From the NCBI RefSeq assembly GCF_012932495.1, contig NZ_JABCNG010000005.1, positions 62,001 to 126,000 of the forward strand: 64,000 nt of DNA, given 5' to 3'. Each line of letters opens with the position of its first letter. Within the stretch, counting starts at the first letter, position 1. The DNA comes from Novosphingobium sp. SG919. GTDB taxonomy: Bacteria > Pseudomonadota > Alphaproteobacteria > Sphingomonadales > Sphingomonadaceae. The notes beneath the pieces were generated by a model, which did not search any database, was not told the origin of the DNA, and saw only the letters and a program-made list of their open reading frames with translations. Made by a program: the position numbers and the translations under genes. Below, piece after piece: positions 50,652 to 60,296 of the stretch.

Positions 50652-51227
50652 TCAGCCGTAAGTGACGATCAGGGGAATCGTCAGGCGATAGCGCGCTGCC
50701 GGCGCATCGGCAGGGACGTTCAGCGTTCCACCCACGCTGAACGTATCGGCGCCCTGCGCATCAAGCAGCCCGGCATTGCCGGTGGGCCCCGGGGTGTGCG
50801 CGAGCACGGCCAAGGCATCGACCGTCAGCACGGGGCCTTGGCCATCGCCACTGACCACCAGGCTTTCCGGCACGGACACGAGATAGACGCGCCCCGCCTC
50901 GCCATGCACGGCAAAGCGGGCAGGGTGCGCCGCGGCGCAGGGCACGCCGGCCCCGCACGCCGCGATGGCCCCTCCGCCATAGCGCGGCGCTCCGCCGGCG
51001 GGATCGACCGCCACGGTGCCGCCTGTCGTGGCGCGGCCCACCACGACGCCAAAATCCAGCGCGTCGAGCGCATCGACGGACAGCGCGGCGACAACCCGTG
51101 CCTGCGCCTCGCCAGTGGCGGTGTTGGCCTGGGCTGCCTGGGCGCTGCCAGGCAAGGCAAGCACGGCCATAACGGCACACCTACGTGCCAATTTGGCCCG
51201 AAACTTTGGTGAACGATTATCAACCAC
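50652..51227 (-). CDS. DUF4402 fibre subunit
   Basis: A 191-residue secreted protein starting at a GTG. A basic region (KFRAKLARRC) leads into the signal AVMAVLALPGSAQA. The mature DUF4402 domain has ARVVAALSVDALDALDFGVV, ACGAGVPCAAAHPARFAVHG (two Cys that may form a disulfide), GEAGRVYLVSVPESLVVSGD and the C-terminal APAARYRLTIPLIVTYG. It is more divergent than the next subunit. A shorter start at 51170 is possible. Confidence 0.78.
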   Translation of the reverse strand: MVDNRSPKFRAKLARRCAVMAVLALPGSAQAAQANTATGEAQARVVAALSVDALDALDFGVVVGRATTGGTVAVDPAGGAPRYGGGAIAACGAGVPCAAAHPARFAVHGEAGRVYLVSVPESLVVSGDGQGPVLTVDALAVLAHTPGPTGNAGLLDAQGADTFSVGGTLNVPADAPAARYRLTIPLIVTYG

Positions 51228-51286
51228 CTGATTGCCTTGCGTTTCCCATTAGAAGGAAACCACGAAGCGTCTCGCAGGGCAAGAGG

Positions 51287-51817
51287 CTAGAGCACACCAA
51301 GCAAGATGGCGGTGACCGGCAAGGGGATCGTCAGGTCAGCCCCGCCCGCCTGGCGATCCACATCGATGCGCGCACCAATGGCGAAATTGGCGGTGCACAC
51401 CCGCGTGGTGCAATTGGCGATCGTCACGGTGACGGGCATTCCCGAAACCAGCAGGCTGCCGCCCGGCAGATCGGATTCGAATGCGGAAAGCCGCGCCACG
51501 ACGCCATCCTTGATCAGTTGCCCCGGCGCGATCAACATCACTTGCGCGGCCACCGTGATCGGGCGGGTGCTGGTACTGCCGCGATCGTAGCGGAGGGTGA
51601 ATTGCGCCGGGCCGGTGCTGCTGCCGGCCACCGCCATGATCCCGCTGCCGCTCACCGCACCACTGACAGCCACGGCACGCCAGCCGCTGGCAAACACGGC
51701 AAAGCGGCCGAACCGCAAGTCTGCCGTGCGCTGGATCGAAAAACTGTCCGCCTGCGCTGCCGGCGCTAGCGACAGCGCCACGACCAGCGCCGCCATGCCC
51801 AAGATGCCCCGCCCCAT
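51287..51817 (-). CDS. Divergent DUF4402-like subunit
   Basis: A 176-residue secreted protein (MGRGILGMAALVVALSLAPAAQA signal) of the same size and beta-rich type. It has RTADLRFGRFAVFASGWRAV, SGSGIMAVAGSSTGPAQFTL and 'CTTRVCTANFAIGARIDVDR' with a Cys pair. Similarity to DUF4402 is weaker, so I call it a probable tip or adaptor subunit. It is the first gene of the operon. The ATG at 51817 is used; a TTG at 51835 is also open. Confidence 0.65.
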   Translation of the reverse strand: MGRGILGMAALVVALSLAPAAQADSFSIQRTADLRFGRFAVFASGWRAVAVSGAVSGSGIMAVAGSSTGPAQFTLRYDRGSTSTRPITVAAQVMLIAPGQLIKDGVVARLSAFESDLPGGSLLVSGMPVTVTIANCTTRVCTANFAIGARIDVDRQAGGADLTIPLPVTAILLGVL

Positions 51818-51873
51818 GGCCTGCTTATAGCGCAAGTCTGGCGGGTGGTCATCAAGGGCATTGGGGCAACACC

Positions 51874-51955
51874 CCCTCCCCTAACCCCTCCCGCACGCGG
51901 GAGGGGGATTTTGCCTTAAGCTCCCCTCCCGCTTGCGGGAGGGGCTGGGGGAGGG
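51874..51955. repeat. REP-like clover of two identical 22-nt palindromes
   Basis: CCCCTCCCGC-NN-GCGGGAGGGG occurs at 51885-51906 (loop AC) and 51923-51944 (loop TT), 16 bases apart, and outer CCCTCCCC / GGGGAGGG arms can pair around both. The layout resembles REP/BIME elements. It separates the fibre operon promoter from the etfA end. Confidence 0.75.
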
Positions 51956-51970
51956 CATGTTCCCGTCAAA

Positions 51971-52903
51971 TCAAAGCTTCCCCACCAATTCCGGCACGGC
52001 GGTGAACAAGTCGGCGACCAAGCCCACGTCGGCCACCTGGAAGATCGGCGCGTCTTCGTCCTTGTTGATGGCGATGATGGTCTTGCTGTCCTTCATCCCC
52101 GCCAGGTGCTGGATCGCGCCGGAAATGCCCACCGCGACATAGACTTGCGGCGCCACGATCTTGCCGGTCTGGCCCACCTGGTAGTCGTTGGGCACATAGC
52201 CCGCGTCCACCGCCGCGCGGCTCGCGCCGATGGCGGCGCCGAGCTTGTCGGCGAGCGGCGTGATCGTCGCGGCAAAGGTCTCCGCGTCCTTGAGCGCGCG
52301 GCCGCCCGAGACGATGACTTTGGCGCTGGTCAGTTCCGGGCGCTCGCTCTTGGCGATTTCCGAACCGACGAAGCTGGACAGGCCCGCATCGCCCGCGCCG
52401 CTCACCGCGTCCACGCTCGCGCTGCCGCCGGTCGCGTCCGCCTTGGCAAAGGCCGTGGCGCGCACCGTCACCACCAGCTTGGCATCGCCCGATTCGACCC
52501 TGGCGATGGCATTGCCGGCATAGATCGGCCGGGTGAAGGTCTTGGGGCCTTCCACCGAGAGAATGTCGGAGACCTGCGCCACGTCGAGCAGCGCGGCCAC
52601 GCGCGGCGCGACGTTCTTGCCGGTGGTGGTGGCCGGCGCCACGAAGGCATCGTAATCCGCCATCAGGCCGGCCACGAGCGGCGCGACGTTCTCGGCCAGC
52701 GCATGGGCATAGGCCGCGTCATCAGCCTTGAGCACGGCGGAAACACCGGCGATCTGCGCCGCCGCAGCGGCCACGCCATCGACGCCTTCGCCCGCCACCA
52801 GCGCGACCACGTCGCCAAGCTGGGCTGCGGCGGTCACCGCGCTCAGCGTCGCGTCCTTGATCGCGGCGCCATCGTGCTCGACCCAGAGAAGAACCTTACC
52901 CAT
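51971..52903 (-). CDS. etfA: Electron transfer flavoprotein alpha subunit
   Basis: A 310-residue EtfA. An N-terminal Rossmann-like domain (GKVLLWVEHDGAAIKDATLS, DAFVAPATTTGKNVAPRVAA) is followed by the FAD domain with SAKVIVSGGRALKDAETF, YVPNDYQVGQTGKIVAPQVY and 'VAVGISGAIQHLAGMKDSKT' as in the ETF alpha signature. It carries electrons from acyl-CoA or methylamine-type dehydrogenases to ETF-ubiquinone oxidoreductase. It starts at an ATG overlapping the etfB stop by one base. Confidence 0.95.
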   Translation of the reverse strand: MGKVLLWVEHDGAAIKDATLSAVTAAAQLGDVVALVAGEGVDGVAAAAAQIAGVSAVLKADDAAYAHALAENVAPLVAGLMADYDAFVAPATTTGKNVAPRVAALLDVAQVSDILSVEGPKTFTRPIYAGNAIARVESGDAKLVVTVRATAFAKADATGGSASVDAVSGAGDAGLSSFVGSEIAKSERPELTSAKVIVSGGRALKDAETFAATITPLADKLGAAIGASRAAVDAGYVPNDYQVGQTGKIVAPQVYVAVGISGAIQHLAGMKDSKTIIAINKDEDAPIFQVADVGLVADLFTAVPELVGKL

Positions 52904-53649
52904 CACGCGACTCCCAGTTCCTTGAGCTTGGCCACCAGCGCATCGACATCGGCCACTTTCACCCCCGCCGCGCGCACCGGCGGCTCGGCCACTTTCAGCG
53001 TCTTGAGGCGCGGGCTCACGTCCACGCCCAAGTCAGCGGCGGTCTTGGTGGCGAGCGGCTTGGACTTGGCCTTCATGATGTTGGGCAACGAGGCATAGCG
53101 CGGCTCGTTCAAACGCAAGTCGGTGGTCACCACCGCCGGCAGCGCCAGCTTGACCGTTTCCAGCCCGCCGTCGATCTCGCGCTTGACGATCAGCTGATCG
53201 CCTTCGACGCTGACTTCATTGGCAAAGGTGCCCTGCGGCCGGCCGAGCAGCGCGGCGATCATCTGGCCCACCTGGTTCGAATCGTCGTCGATCGCCTGCT
53301 TGCCGGTGATGATCAGGCCGGGCTGTTCCTCGCCGGCGATCGCTGCCACGATCTTGGCCACGCCCAACGGCTCCACGTCTTCGTCCGACTGCACCAGGAT
53401 CGCCCGGTCCGCGCCCATCGCCAGCGCCGTGCGCAGCGTGTCGGCCGCCTTCGCCGGGCCCACCGACACCGCAACCACTTCCGAAACAACGCCCTTTTCC
53501 TTCAGGCGAATCGCTTCTTCCACCGCGATCTCGTCAAACGGGTTCATGCTCATCTTCACGTTCGCCAGCTCGACACCCGTGCCATCCGCCTTCACTCGCG
53601 GCTTCACGTTGTAGTCGATCACCCGCTTCACGCAGACCAGGGCTTTCAT
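52903..53649 (-). CDS. etfB: Electron transfer flavoprotein beta subunit
   Basis: A 248-residue EtfB. The signature DDDSNQVGQMIAALLGRPQG and the conserved VKRVIDYNVKPRVKADGTGV, MSMNPFDEIAVEEAIRLKEK and LPAVVTTDLRLNEPRYASLP are present. It binds AMP and forms the docking face for dehydrogenases. It is the fourth gene of the purU-sdaA operon, 23 bases after sdaA. The start MKALVCVK at 53649 was preferred over a longer frame. Confidence 0.95.
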   Translation of the reverse strand: MKALVCVKRVIDYNVKPRVKADGTGVELANVKMSMNPFDEIAVEEAIRLKEKGVVSEVVAVSVGPAKAADTLRTALAMGADRAILVQSDEDVEPLGVAKIVAAIAGEEQPGLIITGKQAIDDDSNQVGQMIAALLGRPQGTFANEVSVEGDQLIVKREIDGGLETVKLALPAVVTTDLRLNEPRYASLPNIMKAKSKPLATKTAADLGVDVSPRLKTLKVAEPPVRAAGVKVADVDALVAKLKELGVA

Positions 53650-53672
53650 CGATTGTGTCTCCTCGAACTCGC

Positions 53673-55060
<1,388 letters not shown>

Positions 55061-55064
<4 letters not shown>

Positions 55065-55555
55065 GGCCGCTCCGGAATACCTGACACGATCGGGGCGTGA
55101 TTCCAGCCTGCCAAGGCGCGCAACAAATCACCACCGGAAAGACCGATCGTTGCCGTGTTGCGCAAGGGATGAACGTGAACCTTCGCGGCGTCAACCAAGT
55201 CCGCATCGATCACCACGCGCACCGCACCGCCCGCATCGTTGATCGCGGCAAGCGGCGTCACCGCGCCCGGCGTCACCCCAAGCAGACGCTCCATGTCCTC
55301 GGCCTTGCCGAAACTGAACTTCTTGGCGCCCACCGCACCGGCCAGCGCTTTCAGATCCATGCGCTTGGCATGGTCCACGGTCACCAGCCAGAACGTGCCG
55401 TCGGCGTTCTTGAGAAACAGGTTCTTGGTGTGCGCGCCAGGCAGCGCGGCGTGAATCGCCTCGCTTTCCTCCACGGTGAACACCGCTTCGTGTTCCAAGG
55501 CATTCCAGGCGATGCCCAGGGCGGCAAGATCGGCGTAAAGCTGCGCCTCGCTCAT
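55061..55555 (-). CDS. Prolyl-tRNA deacylase (ProXp/YbaK-like)
   Basis: A 164-residue YbaK/ProX-type editing domain. The KNLFLKNADGTFWLVTVDHA loop with conserved Lys/His, KFSFGKAEDMERLLGVTPGA, VTPLAAINDAGGAVRVVIDA and VHVHPLRNTATIGLSGGDLL are present. Free-standing forms remove alanine or cysteine mischarged on tRNA-Pro, or hydrolyse D-amino acid esters. It sits 11 bases after purU and overlaps sdaA. Serine or alanine levels rising in this pathway may explain the linkage, which is speculation. Confidence 0.88.
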
Positions 55556-55566
55556 TCGAACACCCC

Positions 55567-56427
55567 CTACTTGAACACGACGGTGCGATGGCCGTTGAGC
55601 ATCACGCGATGCTCGCAATGGGCCTTGACCGCGCGGGTCAGCACGCGGCTTTCGGTTTCCTGGCCCTGGGCGATCAGGTCGTCGACGGTATCGGCATGGT
55701 CCACCATCGACACATCCTGCGCGATGATCGGCCCTTCATCCAGATCGGGTGTCACGTAGTGCGCGGTGGCACCCACCATCTTCACGCCGCGCTCATACGC
55801 GCGGTGATAGGGCATGGCGCCCTTGAAGGCCGGCAGCGACGAATGGTGGATATTGATCACGCGGCCCTCCAGCGCGCGACACGTCGCGTCCGACAGCACC
55901 TGCATGTAGCGCGCCAGGATGACGAGATCGACATTCTGCTGCGCGATCATCTCCAGCAGGCGGGCTTCCTGCTCGGCCTTGTTTTCCGGCGTGATCGGCA
56001 GATGATGGAACGCGATGCCCTCGTGCTCCACGCGGCGCTGCCAGGTTGTGTGGTTCGACACCACGCTGGTCACTTCCATCGGCAGATAGCGCGTGGCCGT
56101 GCGATAGAGCAGGTCGTTCAGGCAATGCCCGCCCTTTGAGACCATGACGATCGCGCGCACCTTGACCGACAGGTCGAACACCTTCCAGTCGATGCCATAG
56201 GCGCTGCCCACCGACAGGAATGCCTCGTTGAACTTTTCCACCGTCATGCCCGCAGGCGCGGTGAACGCAACGCGCATGAAAAAGCGGCCGGTCACGGCAT
56301 CATCGAACTGCGCGCTTTCTACGATGTTGCAATCCTGCGCCGAAATCGACGTGGCGATCGCCGCCACCAGGCCCTTGCGATCCAGACACGAGACAAGCAG
56401 GACGAAATCCGGTTTCAAAAGCGCCAC
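55567..56427 (-). CDS. purU: Formyltetrahydrofolate deformylase
   Basis: A 286-residue PurU. The N-terminal ACT domain has DFVLLVSCLDRKGLVAAIAT and QFDDAVTGRFFMRVAF. The formyltransferase fold holds VNIHHSSLPAFKGAMPYHRA, AYERGVKMVGATAHYVTPDL, DEGPIIAQDVSMVDHADTVD, i.e. the Asn, His and Asp triad. It hydrolyses 10-formyl-THF to formate and THF, restoring THF for sarcosine demethylation and glycine cleavage. It begins at a GTG (56427) behind GGAAGGGAG, the first gene of an operon divergent from a LysR gene. Confidence 0.94.
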   Translation of the reverse strand: MALLKPDFVLLVSCLDRKGLVAAIATSISAQDCNIVESAQFDDAVTGRFFMRVAFTAPAGMTVEKFNEAFLSVGSAYGIDWKVFDLSVKVRAIVMVSKGGHCLNDLLYRTATRYLPMEVTSVVSNHTTWQRRVEHEGIAFHHLPITPENKAEQEARLLEMIAQQNVDLVILARYMQVLSDATCRALEGRVINIHHSSLPAFKGAMPYHRAYERGVKMVGATAHYVTPDLDEGPIIAQDVSMVDHADTVDDLIAQGQETESRVLTRAVKAHCEHRVMLNGHRTVVFK

Positions 56428-56586
56428 GTCAGCTCCCTTCCGCTGGTTGCCACCCTGATAGGACGGCTTGCCCGCGACAGGAACGGGCCAGCACACACAA
56501 TAAGCAGATATAATCTGGTAGTTCAGGCTTCATGATGGCACAAGGAAAACACCGGGGGGCCGGCAAAGGGCGGCCCCAGAGGATCA

Positions 56587-57543
56587 ATGCCCATGCGCCT
56601 GCCCGCCGAATTCGATCTGCACGGCTTGGAAGTGTTTGTCCTGACTGTGGAACTGGGCGGGATGACGGCCTGCGCCCAGCAATTGCGCATCACCCAGTCG
56701 GCGGTTTCGCAAACCATCACCCGGCTGGAGCAGGGCATCGGTGCGCCGCTGTTCGATCGCTCGTTGCGGCCACTGGGGCTCACCCCGTCGGGCCGTGCCC
56801 TGCACGAACGCGCGCGCAAGCTGCTCGCCAACGCCCGCACCGCTTACGATGAAGTGCGCGAAGGCGCGCAGCAGCCGATCGACCAGTTGACGGTCGGCAT
56901 GTCGGAAAGCCTGGCCAACCTGCTGACCGCACCGCTCCTGCGCCGCCACGGCATGCGCGTGGGATCGTGGCGCGTGCGCTCGGGCATCTCGCTCAAGCAG
57001 CAGCAGGAATTCCTGGCCCGCCGCTGCGACATGCTGGTCACGGGCAGCAACACCCTGGAAAAGCATCCGGGCATCGAACACCACGACGTGATCGACGATC
57101 CTTTCGTGATGATCTTCCCGGCCGATCACACCGGCAGCGTGGAACCGGCCGACGTGGCCGAGCGCCTGCCCTTCGTGCGCTATTCGCTCGACACCGGGAT
57201 GGGCCAGCGTATCGAAAGCCAGCTCACCCGCATGAAGCTGCGCCTGCCCAACGTGATCGAGGTGGAAATCATCCACCAGCAATTGACCACCGTGGGCATG
57301 GGTATCGGCTGGAGCATCACCTCGCTGCTGTGCCTGGCCGCCCTGCCCCAGCTGATGCCGCAACTGCGGGTCGAGCCGCTACCACGCGGCCGCTTCGCCC
57401 GGCGCATCCAGGTGGTGGCGCGCATGGGCGAACTGGGCGACCTGCCCGGCCAGACCGCCTCGCTGGCGCGCGAAACCCTGCTGGACCAGGTCTTGCCACC
57501 GCTGATCAACGCCCACCCTTGGGCCGGGCCGCTGCTGGGCTGA
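56587..57543 (+). CDS. LysR-family transcriptional regulator
   Basis: A 318-residue LysR protein. The winged-helix GLEVFVLTVELGGMTACAQQ, LRITQSAVSQTITRLEQGIG and PLFDRSLRPLGLTPSGRALH (about residues 12-70) opens the protein, followed by the two-lobe co-inducer domain. It is divergent from purU across 159 bases, so it probably controls the purU-sdaA-etf operon, perhaps in response to sarcosine, glycine or serine. No motif for the ligand is visible. A T-N11-A-like site may lie in the gap, but I could not define it. Confidence 0.88.
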   Translation: MPMRLPAEFDLHGLEVFVLTVELGGMTACAQQLRITQSAVSQTITRLEQGIGAPLFDRSLRPLGLTPSGRALHERARKLLANARTAYDEVREGAQQPIDQLTVGMSESLANLLTAPLLRRHGMRVGSWRVRSGISLKQQQEFLARRCDMLVTGSNTLEKHPGIEHHDVIDDPFVMIFPADHTGSVEPADVAERLPFVRYSLDTGMGQRIESQLTRMKLRLPNVIEVEIIHQQLTTVGMGIGWSITSLLCLAALPQLMPQLRVEPLPRGRFARRIQVVARMGELGDLPGQTASLARETLLDQVLPPLINAHPWAGPLLG

Positions 57544-57607
57544 AGCCATGGCGGCGTGAACCATGTGGCTGGGCTGCAAGCGCCCCGTTGCCGACGTTCA
57601 AGTTGGA

Positions 57608-58063
57608 TCAGCGGGTGGCCTTCCTCATCCCGTGAGCTTCGGGGTCGAACCCCTGCGGGAATTGCGTCGCATCATTGTATTCAGCGCCAGTCAGCAACGC
57701 GCCTTGCAGCTTAGCGTCGGCGAGGCAGGCACCTTGCAGTTGCGTAGCTCCTCCGACGTTGTCCTGGGTAAGATTGGCACCCCGCAGGTCTGCACCAGCC
57801 AGTCTGGCCTCTTTCAGGTCGGCACCGCGCAAAACCGCGTCACGTAGATCAGCGTCCGTCAGATCGGCACGGAACATGATTGCCCAGTAGAGGTCGGCGT
57901 TTCGGAGATCGGCCGAACGTAAGCTGGCGTCACTGAAGTTGAACCCTTCAAGATCCGCCTGGCGAAGATCACGGCCAGACAGATCGATGCTGTCGAGGTC
58001 GTGGCCGGACCGGTCATCACCTGTATCGAGTAGCTCTCGGCCTGCGGAAGTGTAGAGTTTCAT
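57608..58063 (-). CDS. Pentapeptide repeat protein
   Basis: A 151-residue right-handed beta-helix protein. Tandem A(D/N)LxX units run from about residue 30 to 125: LRQADLEGFNFSDASLRSAD, LRNADLYW, RADLTDADLRDAVLRGADLK. Such proteins mimic DNA (for example Qnr/MfpA) or act as structural units. There are no signal or membrane segments. The base composition is lower than in its neighbours. Role unknown; it could be a mobile or recently gained gene. Confidence 0.85.
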   Translation of the reverse strand: MKLYTSAGRELLDTGDDRSGHDLDSIDLSGRDLRQADLEGFNFSDASLRSADLRNADLYWAIMFRADLTDADLRDAVLRGADLKEARLAGADLRGANLTQDNVGGATQLQGACLADAKLQGALLTGAEYNDATQFPQGFDPEAHGMRKATR

Positions 58064-58280
58064 TGGGGCGCTATATCGACCAGTTTCCTAATGTCCGCTT
58101 TCCGCCCCCGTTCTTTGCACCCGCTGGCGATCTGCGCCGAGTCAAAACGGAATAGCGGCTGCTGTCCTCATTTGGACATTGCGAACGTTCCGCATACGTG
58201 CAAGCTGGCGCGGCAATAACCTCAACGCGCGGCATGAAGGTGCTTGGAGGTAAGAAGGTCGTATAACTGGGGTACATCGA

Positions 58281-58562
58281 GTGAGCGGGTCAGCCCTATT
58301 GATCATACTCGCCGTCGTGACGACGGCTGGCGCTTTCCTTCCCAAGTTTCTAAGGTTGGCTGCGGCAATTGCCGGCGTTGCAAGCCTTTCAGTTGCCGCG
58401 TTGATCTGGCGCCGAGATGGCGATTGGACCTTCATCCACAACGATATGGAAATATTTCTGGTCGCTGGAATCACCGGCTGCTTAGCTGGCGGCGCCCTAC
58501 TTCGAGAAGCTGTCGTTTTCGTTTCCTCATTTGCTCAAGGCTTACGTCGTGACCTTCGATAG
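58281..58562 (+). CDS. Hypothetical small membrane protein
   Basis: A 93-residue protein with three likely membrane segments (SGSALLIILAVVTTAGAFLP; LRLAAAIAGVASLSVAALIW; DMEIFLVAGITGCLAGGALL) and a short basic C-terminus. No family recognised. It lies in a stretch of lower GC between the pentapeptide gene and the next small ORF. Start and length are plausible but unsupported by homology. Confidence 0.55.
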   Translation: MSGSALLIILAVVTTAGAFLPKFLRLAAAIAGVASLSVAALIWRRDGDWTFIHNDMEIFLVAGITGCLAGGALLREAVVFVSSFAQGLRRDLR

Positions 58563-58673
58563 GAAATGATCGCTCCCGCAAGTCTCGGCCCGTTCGGCGC
58601 AGTGGGCTTGGCAAAGCCGCTGGTCAGCTGACGCCCACTTGCGGACGATAGTGCCTAATGACATTTATGTAGC

Positions 58674-58874
58674 ATGATGGCTGAGAACTCGGGCAAAGAC
58701 ACGCCGGCTGATTGCTACGGCTACTTCATGACAGCACTTATGGGGCTGGAGGATGACGCTGCCCTTTCGGGTTATTCCGCGGCGGGCCAAGAGCTTCTTA
58801 GAGAAGCGATCCGGATTTTCGGCGCTGAGTTTGACGATAGGCACCGCGACCATTGGGGCAAGCCATGCTCATAA
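58674..58874 (+). CDS. Hypothetical small acidic protein
   Basis: A 66-residue ORF (MMAENSGKDTPADCYGYFMT...). It is acidic and helical, with no known family, and ends in GKPCS. Its position in a lower-GC stretch and its plausible codon use suggest a real gene, but it is not confirmed. Start could also be the second Met. Confidence 0.4.
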   Translation: MMAENSGKDTPADCYGYFMTALMGLEDDAALSGYSAAGQELLREAIRIFGAEFDDRHRDHWGKPCS

Positions 58875-58958
58875 AGCACGGTCGGCATCGTTCCTGCGCC
58901 GACGCCCGGTTCCCACCAATTCCGGCACCCTGCCCGCTACCCACCTTTCCCAAGCCGC

Positions 58959-59690
58959 TTAATCAATGTTGACGATATTATACCGCCGCAGGCCGGTATC
59001 GTTGACAAAGCACACGCCAAGCTGGCGCTGGCCGAACATGCCGCCCAGGAATTCGAGCGAGGCCGACATTTCCACCAGATAGCGGGCCAGCCGTCCGGCC
59101 GCGAGCGCGGTGCCGCGTTCGTAATCCATCATGATCTCGCGATAGACTTCCGAAGACGTGCCCTTCTTCACGCGCTCGGCCGCCACCAGCAGCTTCATGA
59201 GTTCCACCTGTCGTGCCGCCGCTTCCTTCTTGTCGAAGAACAGCGAGAACATGTGGATGCCGTAATAGCCGCCGTTGTCCACGGTGCGCAGCGCCCCGCC
59301 CAGGAACGCCACGGTGCAGGCGCTGATGCAGGCGCGCCCTTGCGGCACCCGCACCAGCACGCGGCGCGCGCGCAGCGCCCGGCCCATGGCCATGCCCTGC
59401 TCCAGATTGCCGCCGGGCGAGGATAGCCACACTTCGTCCACGTTCCCCGCCTGCGAAAGCGCGGCGGCGAGGCGGCTGCCTTCCTCGTCCCCCACGCCGC
59501 CGCTGGCATAGAGCACGCGCACCCCACCCTGCTCGATGACCGAATAGGTCATCTGCTCATCGTCGAAATGGGGCACGGCGAAAACCGCGTCGGGCGGCTC
59601 CGCCCCGCAATAAGTGCCTTGGGCGCCAGCCGGTGGCACGGCCAGCGCCAGACAGGCCGGAAGGGCGATCGCCCACCTCAACTTGGCCAT
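58959..59690 (-). CDS. ClpP/crotonase-like periplasmic protein
   Basis: A 243-residue exported protein (MAKLRWAIALPACLALAVPP signal). The mature part resembles ClpP-fold proteins (COG3904-like): VDEVWLSSPGGNLEQGMAMG, RALRARRVLVRVPQGRACIS, ACTVAFLGGALRTVDNGGYY and GIHMFSLFF, where Ser in SACTVAFLGG is the potential nucleophile. Acts in the periplasm; the substrate is unknown. It lies 11 bases from the glycine-zipper gene in the same orientation. Confidence 0.7.
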   Translation of the reverse strand: MAKLRWAIALPACLALAVPPAGAQGTYCGAEPPDAVFAVPHFDDEQMTYSVIEQGGVRVLYASGGVGDEEGSRLAAALSQAGNVDEVWLSSPGGNLEQGMAMGRALRARRVLVRVPQGRACISACTVAFLGGALRTVDNGGYYGIHMFSLFFDKKEAAARQVELMKLLVAAERVKKGTSSEVYREIMMDYERGTALAAGRLARYLVEMSASLEFLGGMFGQRQLGVCFVNDTGLRRYNIVNID

Positions 59691-59701
59691 GGCGCAGCGG
59701 C

Positions 59702-60205
59702 TCAGGCCGGGGCCCAGGCGCTGCTGGGCGGCGTGCGACAGAACCGCGGATTGTCCTTCATTTCCTGTCCATCTACATAGTTCACCTGGCTGACATTGCG
59801 GCACACGCGCCCGTCGGGCTGGGCCTGGGGCGTGGAGGCCACCACCGTTCCGCCCACGCCGGGCCGCGTCTCGCTGGTCCATTTCTGCGTCGACGCCTGA
59901 TCGCTGCCCTTGGCATTGAGCGCCGCTTCGGTGGCCGTGGCCATCTTCTCCTGCTCGCAGCGATCAAGCGACTTGCCGATCCGGCTGCCGACGACCACGC
60001 CCAGCGCGCCGCCCAGCACGGTGCCCAGGGTCTTGTCCCGTCCGCCAGCCACGCTGCGCCCCAACAGGCCGCCCAATACGCCACCGACCACGGCCCCGGC
60101 CACTTGCCCGCCATTGCCGCCGCACTTGGCTTGCGCCTCCACCGGCATCAAGACAAGACCCAAGGAAGACAATACCATGACAATTGCAATAAGGTTCTTT
60201 TGCAT
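59702..60205 (-). CDS. Glycine-zipper surface protein
   Basis: A 167-residue exported protein with a signal (LIAIVMVLSSLGLVLMPVEA). A glycine-zipper 2TM domain follows (VAGAVVGGVLGGLLGRSVAG, then LGTVLGGALGVVVGSRIGKS). The C-terminal half has a Cys pair (RVCRNVSQVN ... RFCRTPP), likely a disulfide. Related to the RT0821/Lpp0805 family. Its role in the envelope is unknown. Confidence 0.8.
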   Translation of the reverse strand: MQKNLIAIVMVLSSLGLVLMPVEAQAKCGGNGGQVAGAVVGGVLGGLLGRSVAGGRDKTLGTVLGGALGVVVGSRIGKSLDRCEQEKMATATEAALNAKGSDQASTQKWTSETRPGVGGTVVASTPQAQPDGRVCRNVSQVNYVDGQEMKDNPRFCRTPPSSAWAPA

Positions 60206-60296
60206 AAGCCCCCGTCCCCATGCTGGTTCACTCTAGAAGATGCTAGCATCAAGTCGCATGGTTCGGAAGTAACGAATCGAGACAGGGCATTTCCGT

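Noticed and set aside
56428..56586. Glycine or THF riboswitch ahead of purU
   Set aside because: The gap is only 159 bases, shared with a divergent gene, and I could not find the paired stems or conserved core of either riboswitch.
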